Assembly: GCA_029561255.1 (NCBI GenBank)
Contig: JAKQJH010000238.1
Location: forward strand, 1-41,166
DNA length: 41,166 bases
From: Bacteroidota bacterium
GTDB lineage: Bacteria; Bacteroidota; Bacteroidia; Chitinophagales; Chitinophagaceae
Direction of reading: 5' to 3'
Shown one piece after another: positions 36,820 through 41,166 of this stretch. The stretch's first letter is position 1, and each line of letters opens with the position of its first letter. Made by a program: the position numbers and the translations under genes. The notes beneath the pieces are model-generated. The model had not been told where the DNA came from. It searched no databases and worked only from the letters and a program-made list of their open reading frames with translations.

Positions 36820-38490
36820 CTATGCCAGCTGGTATTCTGATAAATTAAATAAATACTGAAACAGGGATTTCAATCTTGTATTCACTGTATTAAAATTGGC
36901 GGTGGTCGGGTTGGACACATATGCGGTCCAGGCATTGGTCCAGTAATAATCCCATTGCTGCCCGGTGAGCAGGATCTGGGTTTTGATCTGGCTTTTGCTC
37001 TGGGCCGATAACTCATTTCTGAAAAAGACGCGGATGGCTTCGTCGATCAGGTCGTTCGGATTGCCGGGATTGGACAAAGATTGTGCAAAAGCCACACAGT
37101 TAAACTGCACCCGGAAACTGTTCCGCGCATAACCGCTGTTGATCATCGTATCAGTAAACTGGTTGCGTTTCGGCAATGAGTCGGAATTGATCCAGATTTC
37201 ATGAAAGGAAGGTTCCTGGTAATAGGCCGGCATCCCGGATACATTGGGCGGATCGTGCAGGTTTTGTCCCATATTGACCATCCATGAATTGAACGTATTC
37301 CATAACCCGTAATTCGTATCCCAATCCGTTTCCGGTTTGAAAGCCACATTCATTTCCCGCATCGAACCGATCACAATATCCGAAGGTGTTTTAATCATAC
37401 AGCCCCGGTTGAGTAAATCATAAAAATGCTCGCTTTTGAACAAGGCGGACAAGACCGGTTTTAATTCATAATTATTAGAGCGGAATATTTCAGCCAATGG
37501 TTCAATCACATTGGTTTCCGTGGCCGCATCAATCGAATAATAAACAAACCAACGGTACATTTTCCGCAGCAGGAATTTCGCCACTTCCTGTTGGGCGAAA
37601 ATCATATTCAGCAGGTCGGCCAGTTCAAGATCCCCGGCAGTGGCGGTATTCCTTCCGGTAATTACCGTATTATTGAAAAAAGCGGAAAACGTTTTATTAG
37701 TAGTTGTATGCCGGTTGAGATTAAAGACAGATGTGTAAGTGGTGCCATTCACCTGCCATCCGGTTAATACTTTTGCCGCTTCTTTTACATCGTTTTCCGT
37801 GTACTGAGATCCGGGACCCTTGCCCAGGGTAAACAGTTCCATCAGCTCCCGGGCATAATTTTCATCCGGGGCATTTTTATTGTTGAGATAGCCATTCAGA
37901 TAACGCAGCATGGCCACGTCTTTGCTGATCTCCCTGACCAACTCCTTATAATTGCCCAGTGCATATTGCCGGATCAGGCTGTGTTGCTTGTAATTCCAGT
38001 TGGCATTCCCCACTTCACTGGCTTCATTGCCAAAATGATCCACCAGGAACATGATCAGTTTTTCCCGGATGCTGCGGTCCTGGTTGACCAATACACCGGT
38101 CCACCATTTTTTATAGGAACCGCGTCGCTGTGACTGCACCGTACCATCGCTATTAATATCATTGATCCAGGTGGTTCCCTGTGCGATATTACCATCCGGT
38201 GTTACTCCCGGAGTGGTGGAGGTGGCATATTCTTTTACCGGGGGATTGGGTTGAGGCGCTGTGGGATTGAGTAATTCATCCACTGCCTGGTTCATGCTCA
38301 TGGACCTGAAATAGTTTATATCGGAGGGCTTGGCCCCGAACATGGTCCTTTTAAGCAGGTGAATGACTTCCTGCTCCGTCCAGGCACCGGTATATGCCGA
38401 AATACCCGATTGAGTACGAAATGGCTGTTGGATATCATCCGTTGCTGCCCTATTCAGGCGGCGGGCCTTTAAAAACGCACGTCTGTCCAT
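36820..38490 (-). CDS. DUF1800 domain protein
   Basis: EVIHLLKRTMFGAKPSDINYF, LIMFLVDHFGNEASEV, NENYARELMELFTLGKG-like (DENYARELMELFTLGKG). Confidence 0.93.
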   Translation of the reverse strand: MDRRAFLKARRLNRAATDDIQQPFRTQSGISAYTGAWTEQEVIHLLKRTMFGAKPSDINYFRSMSMNQAVDELLNPTAPQPNPPVKEYATSTTPGVTPDGNIAQGTTWINDINSDGTVQSQRRGSYKKWWTGVLVNQDRSIREKLIMFLVDHFGNEASEVGNANWNYKQHSLIRQYALGNYKELVREISKDVAMLRYLNGYLNNKNAPDENYARELMELFTLGKGPGSQYTENDVKEAAKVLTGWQVNGTTYTSVFNLNRHTTTNKTFSAFFNNTVITGRNTATAGDLELADLLNMIFAQQEVAKFLLRKMYRWFVYYSIDAATETNVIEPLAEIFRSNNYELKPVLSALFKSEHFYDLLNRGCMIKTPSDIVIGSMREMNVAFKPETDWDTNYGLWNTFNSWMVNMGQNLHDPPNVSGMPAYYQEPSFHEIWINSDSLPKRNQFTDTMINSGYARNSFRVQFNCVAFAQSLSNPGNPNDLIDEAIRVFFRNELSAQSKSQIKTQILLTGQQWDYYWTNAWTAYVSNPTTANFNTVNTRLKSLFQYLFNLSEYQLA

Positions 38491-38697
38491 ATTTGATTGA
38501 TTTGATCCCGGGAAAGAGTTATTTCAGATGAGTAAAATACAAAAAGGTTTAAGCCTGTCCGCTATTATCTTAAAAAAAATTGTAATGCACGAATATCTGT
38601 TTAACCAGCACGAATCAGACTGAGTCTGGCTTCAAACAGGACCCGGATTGGGGTAATTGGTCAATTAACCTATCTTTCCTGTTCATCCTCATTGATT

Positions 38698-39777
38698 ATG
38701 AAACGATTCATTGCCTGCCTGCTGATCATGCTCGCTGCCTGCGGCGTTCGGGAGAACACTAAGCCTTTGGATTCTGACAGCTGGACCATTGGTCCTTTTG
38801 TAAAAACAGATAGCCTGAATCCGATATTACTACCCGATACCAGCCAGGTATTCACCTGCCCGGTCAGTCAGCAAAAACTGGCCTGGGAATCCAGGAATGT
38901 ATTAAACCCAGCGGCCGTTGTCAAAGAAGGAAAAGTATATCTCCTTTACAGGGCCCAGGATCCGATGATGACATCCAGGATCGGGTTGGCGATCAGTGAC
39001 GATGGATTACATTTTACCAAACAACCTGCGCCGGTGTTTTATCCGGACAAGGATTCAATGTTAGCCCTGGAATGGAAAGGCGGCGTGGAAGACCCACGGA
39101 TAGTGGAAGATGCCAACGGGCGGTACATTCTTACCTATACTTCCTATGATGGCAAAACAGCCCGGCTTTGCCTGGCCAGTTCCACCGATCTTTTTCACTG
39201 GCAAAAACATGGTCCTGTGCTGGGCACCGGAAAGTATAAGGATACCTGGTCCAAATCGGGAGCAATTGTGGTAAAACAAGCCGGTGAAAAAATGATTGCT
39301 GAAAAAATCAATGGTAAATACTGGATGTATTTTGGGGATACTGATCTTTTCATGGCCTATTCCGATGATCTCATTCATTGGAGCCCTTGTGAAAATGAAG
39401 AAACCCATCAGCTGATCAAAGTGCTGACTGCCCGGCCCGGAAGGTTTGACAGCCGGCTGGTAGAACCTGGCCCCTTTGCCCTTTTAAAAGAGGAAGGCAT
39501 CCTGCTGATATATAACGGCAGTAATGCGGCCAATTTCAATGACACATTACTGCCGAAGTATACCTATAGTGCCGGACAGGCGTTGTTTGATAAATCAAAT
39601 CCTTTCAAACTCATTGACAGAACGGATGGCTATTTCATCCATCCGGATAAAAGTTATGAACGTACCGGTGAAGTGAATGAAGTCTGTTTCGTGGAAGGGC
39701 TGGTCAGGTTTAAGAACAAATGGTTTTTGTATTACGGCACGGCGGATTCAAGAATTGCGGTGGCGGTGGGTGAGTAG
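38698..39777 (+). CDS. GH130-like glycosidase/phosphorylase lipoprotein
   Basis: Lipobox MLAACGV; NPAAVVKEGKVYLLYRAQD, GGVEDPRIVEDANGRYILTYTSYDG, LLIYNGSNAA, VCFVEGLVRFKNKWFLYYGTADSRIAVA. Confidence 0.85.
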   Translation: MKRFIACLLIMLAACGVRENTKPLDSDSWTIGPFVKTDSLNPILLPDTSQVFTCPVSQQKLAWESRNVLNPAAVVKEGKVYLLYRAQDPMMTSRIGLAISDDGLHFTKQPAPVFYPDKDSMLALEWKGGVEDPRIVEDANGRYILTYTSYDGKTARLCLASSTDLFHWQKHGPVLGTGKYKDTWSKSGAIVVKQAGEKMIAEKINGKYWMYFGDTDLFMAYSDDLIHWSPCENEETHQLIKVLTARPGRFDSRLVEPGPFALLKEEGILLIYNGSNAANFNDTLLPKYTYSAGQALFDKSNPFKLIDRTDGYFIHPDKSYERTGEVNEVCFVEGLVRFKNKWFLYYGTADSRIAVAVGE

Positions 39778-39803
39778 TGTTGGTGTTATCACCAACACTA
39801 CTC
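39772..39803. terminator. Perfect 14-bp hairpin overlapping the GH130-like stop codon
   Basis: GAGTAGTGTTGGTG-TTAT-CACCAACACTACTC. Confidence 0.7.
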
Positions 39804-39850
39804 GTTGATATCACCAACTATAATACACAGTGATAACACAAACTATTAGT

Positions 39851-39878
39851 TCATAGCTGGTGTTTTCACCAGCTATGA
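39851..39878. terminator. Perfect 12-bp hairpin abutting the stop codon of the convergent DUF3575-like gene
   Basis: TCATAGCTGGTG-TTTT-CACCAGCTATGA. Confidence 0.7.
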
Positions 39879-40667
39879 TCAGAACCGAATCCCCAATGAA
39901 AATCCTGCCCTGATGCCACCCCAGGGGCCATCCAGTTCCAGGCTGGCACCATTAGCAGTAACCACCACTTTTTTGTTCGTCAATGGAATATCAAGGTCTT
40001 CCAGTTCGGTGCGCAGATCATCTTGTTCGGCGGGGGTCATCGTCTGGGATGAAATCCCGTTGAATAAACCATTCCCCGTACCGTAATGCGGACCTAAGAT
40101 CCACCAGTCAAGTACCAGTCGTTTACCCAATGGCCATTGAGCCCCCAATAATAAACCACCGGTATGGCTGGTCAGTTTTCCGGTCATATTGATGGTTTCG
40201 GTACCACCACCACCATCATCATAATCAAATTCCAGCTGACTTGTTTTATAACTGGCATACCGGTAAAAAGGCGCCAGGTAAAATCCGCGTCCATACCCTC
40301 TTTTGCTCAGGTAAAAACGAAATTCCGGTGTGATGGCCAGGTTACTCATTTGAAAGGTTTCCAATACATCCCTTGTATCGGGATCATCACCGACAGCATC
40401 CAGGATCGCCTGTTTAAAAGGGAGCGTGGATTCGGGCATTACCCGTACGCCGAGGGCAAATGAGAACTTGCGGCTGAGTACCCGTTCGTATTGCAGCGCA
40501 TACTGTTTTAACGGAAGTGAAGTCAGGTTCACTTTGATCATATTCATTGGTATCGTATTCTTCTCTGCCGGTTCTTTAGTTTCTGTCCCTTCCGGTTGGT
40601 CCTGAGCGGTTAACTGCAGGCAGGAAAAAAGAATCAGTGCTGGCAGTAAGAAAAGTCTTTGTTTCAT
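39879..40667 (-). CDS. DUF3575-like outer-membrane protein
   Basis: Signal peptide MKQRLFLLPALILFSCLQLTAQ; NMIKVNLTSLPLKQYALQYERVLSRKFSFALGVRVMP. Confidence 0.75.
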   Translation of the reverse strand: MKQRLFLLPALILFSCLQLTAQDQPEGTETKEPAEKNTIPMNMIKVNLTSLPLKQYALQYERVLSRKFSFALGVRVMPESTLPFKQAILDAVGDDPDTRDVLETFQMSNLAITPEFRFYLSKRGYGRGFYLAPFYRYASYKTSQLEFDYDDGGGGTETINMTGKLTSHTGGLLLGAQWPLGKRLVLDWWILGPHYGTGNGLFNGISSQTMTPAEQDDLRTELEDLDIPLTNKKVVVTANGASLELDGPWGGIRAGFSLGIRF

Positions 40668-40839
40668 GGTGATGTTTTTAGTAAAGTGTAATTACTGGAA
40701 AATGATTGAGATCCCGGAGCGTGTTTTAACGGGTAAGAATGAAATTAGTTCAAATAAAACCGGGAATGCTTCATTTTACTGAAACGTTCCCGGTACTACT
40801 GGTTATTCCGTATTTCAAACGGTAATAAATCTGTATATG

Positions 40840-41166
40840 TTAACTGATATTCTCGATGATCCCGGCGATCCCTTGTCCGCCACCTACACAGGCGCTGATC
40901 ATTCCATACTTTTTATTCAGTCTTTTAAGGTCATTCAGGTTTTGAATCGTGAGTTTGCATCCGGTACATCCCAGCGGATGTCCCAATGCAATGGCTCCTC
41001 CGTTGATATTGACTTTGGCGGGATCCAATCCGGCTTCGCGGATTACGGCGATGGACTGGGAAGCAAAAGCTTCATTCAGTTCAATGAGATCGATATCGGC
41101 CAGGTTAAGTCCGGCTTGTTTCAGCGCTTTCGGAATGGCGGCCACGGGACCGATACCCATAATACG
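40840..41166 (-). CDS. Acetyl-CoA C-acyltransferase (thiolase), C-terminal part, truncated by the window edge
   Basis: [47 protein letters not shown]. Confidence 0.93.
   Translation of the reverse strand, partial: RIMGIGPVAAIPKALKQAGLNLADIDLIELNEAFASQSIAVIREAGLDPAKVNINGGAIALGHPLGCTGCKLTIQNLNDLKRLNKKYGMISACVGGGQGIAGIIENIS

Noticed and set aside
35198-38490. DUF1501/DUF1800 pair as an undescribed system
   Set aside because: This pairing is widely seen in Bacteroidota and Planctomycetes; ordinary here.

Overview
The window is about 41 kb of a Bacteroidota chromosome, probably Chitinophagaceae-like judging by T9SS tails, TonB receptor, DUF1501/DUF1800 pair and TAnnTTTG promoters. It is mostly housekeeping and envelope genes: GNAT-like protein, dnaX, two-lipoyl pyruvate dehydrogenase E2, phosphoesterase/PQQ-propeller fusion, GbsR/MarR regulator, CoA-binding protein, secreted metzincin-like protease, YkuK-like protein, engB, ubiE/menG, porT, MBOAT/SGNH pair, Wzi-like protein, dihydroorotase, MutS-like ATPase, M1 peptidase, yifB/comM, two Gfo/Idh/MocA oxidoreductases, ABC exporter, rhodanese, ZnuD-like TonB receptor, DUF1501/DUF1800, GH130-like protein and a thiolase cut by the window edge. 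No rRNA, tRNA, CRISPR, prophage or transposase was recognised. The most unusual content is intergenic. (1) A cassette of about 789 bp (20216-21004) exactly fills the gap between the pyrC stop and the mutS-like start. It holds one four-helix-bundle (S23/IVP, Avd-like) gene flanked by inverted arrays of 7-8 nt units that share a poly-A/GAACCAAG head. (2) At least four sequence-unrelated families of 7-8 nt tandem repeats, several arranged as mirror-image inverted arrays, abut gene boundaries. (3) TAnnTTTG -7 boxes recur exactly 4 nt before ATG codons, suggesting many leaderless mRNAs. (4) A 23-bp palindrome overlaps the -7 box of the ZnuD-like receptor and is a candidate Zur/Fur-type operator. 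All family names come from reading the translations; no database search was run.
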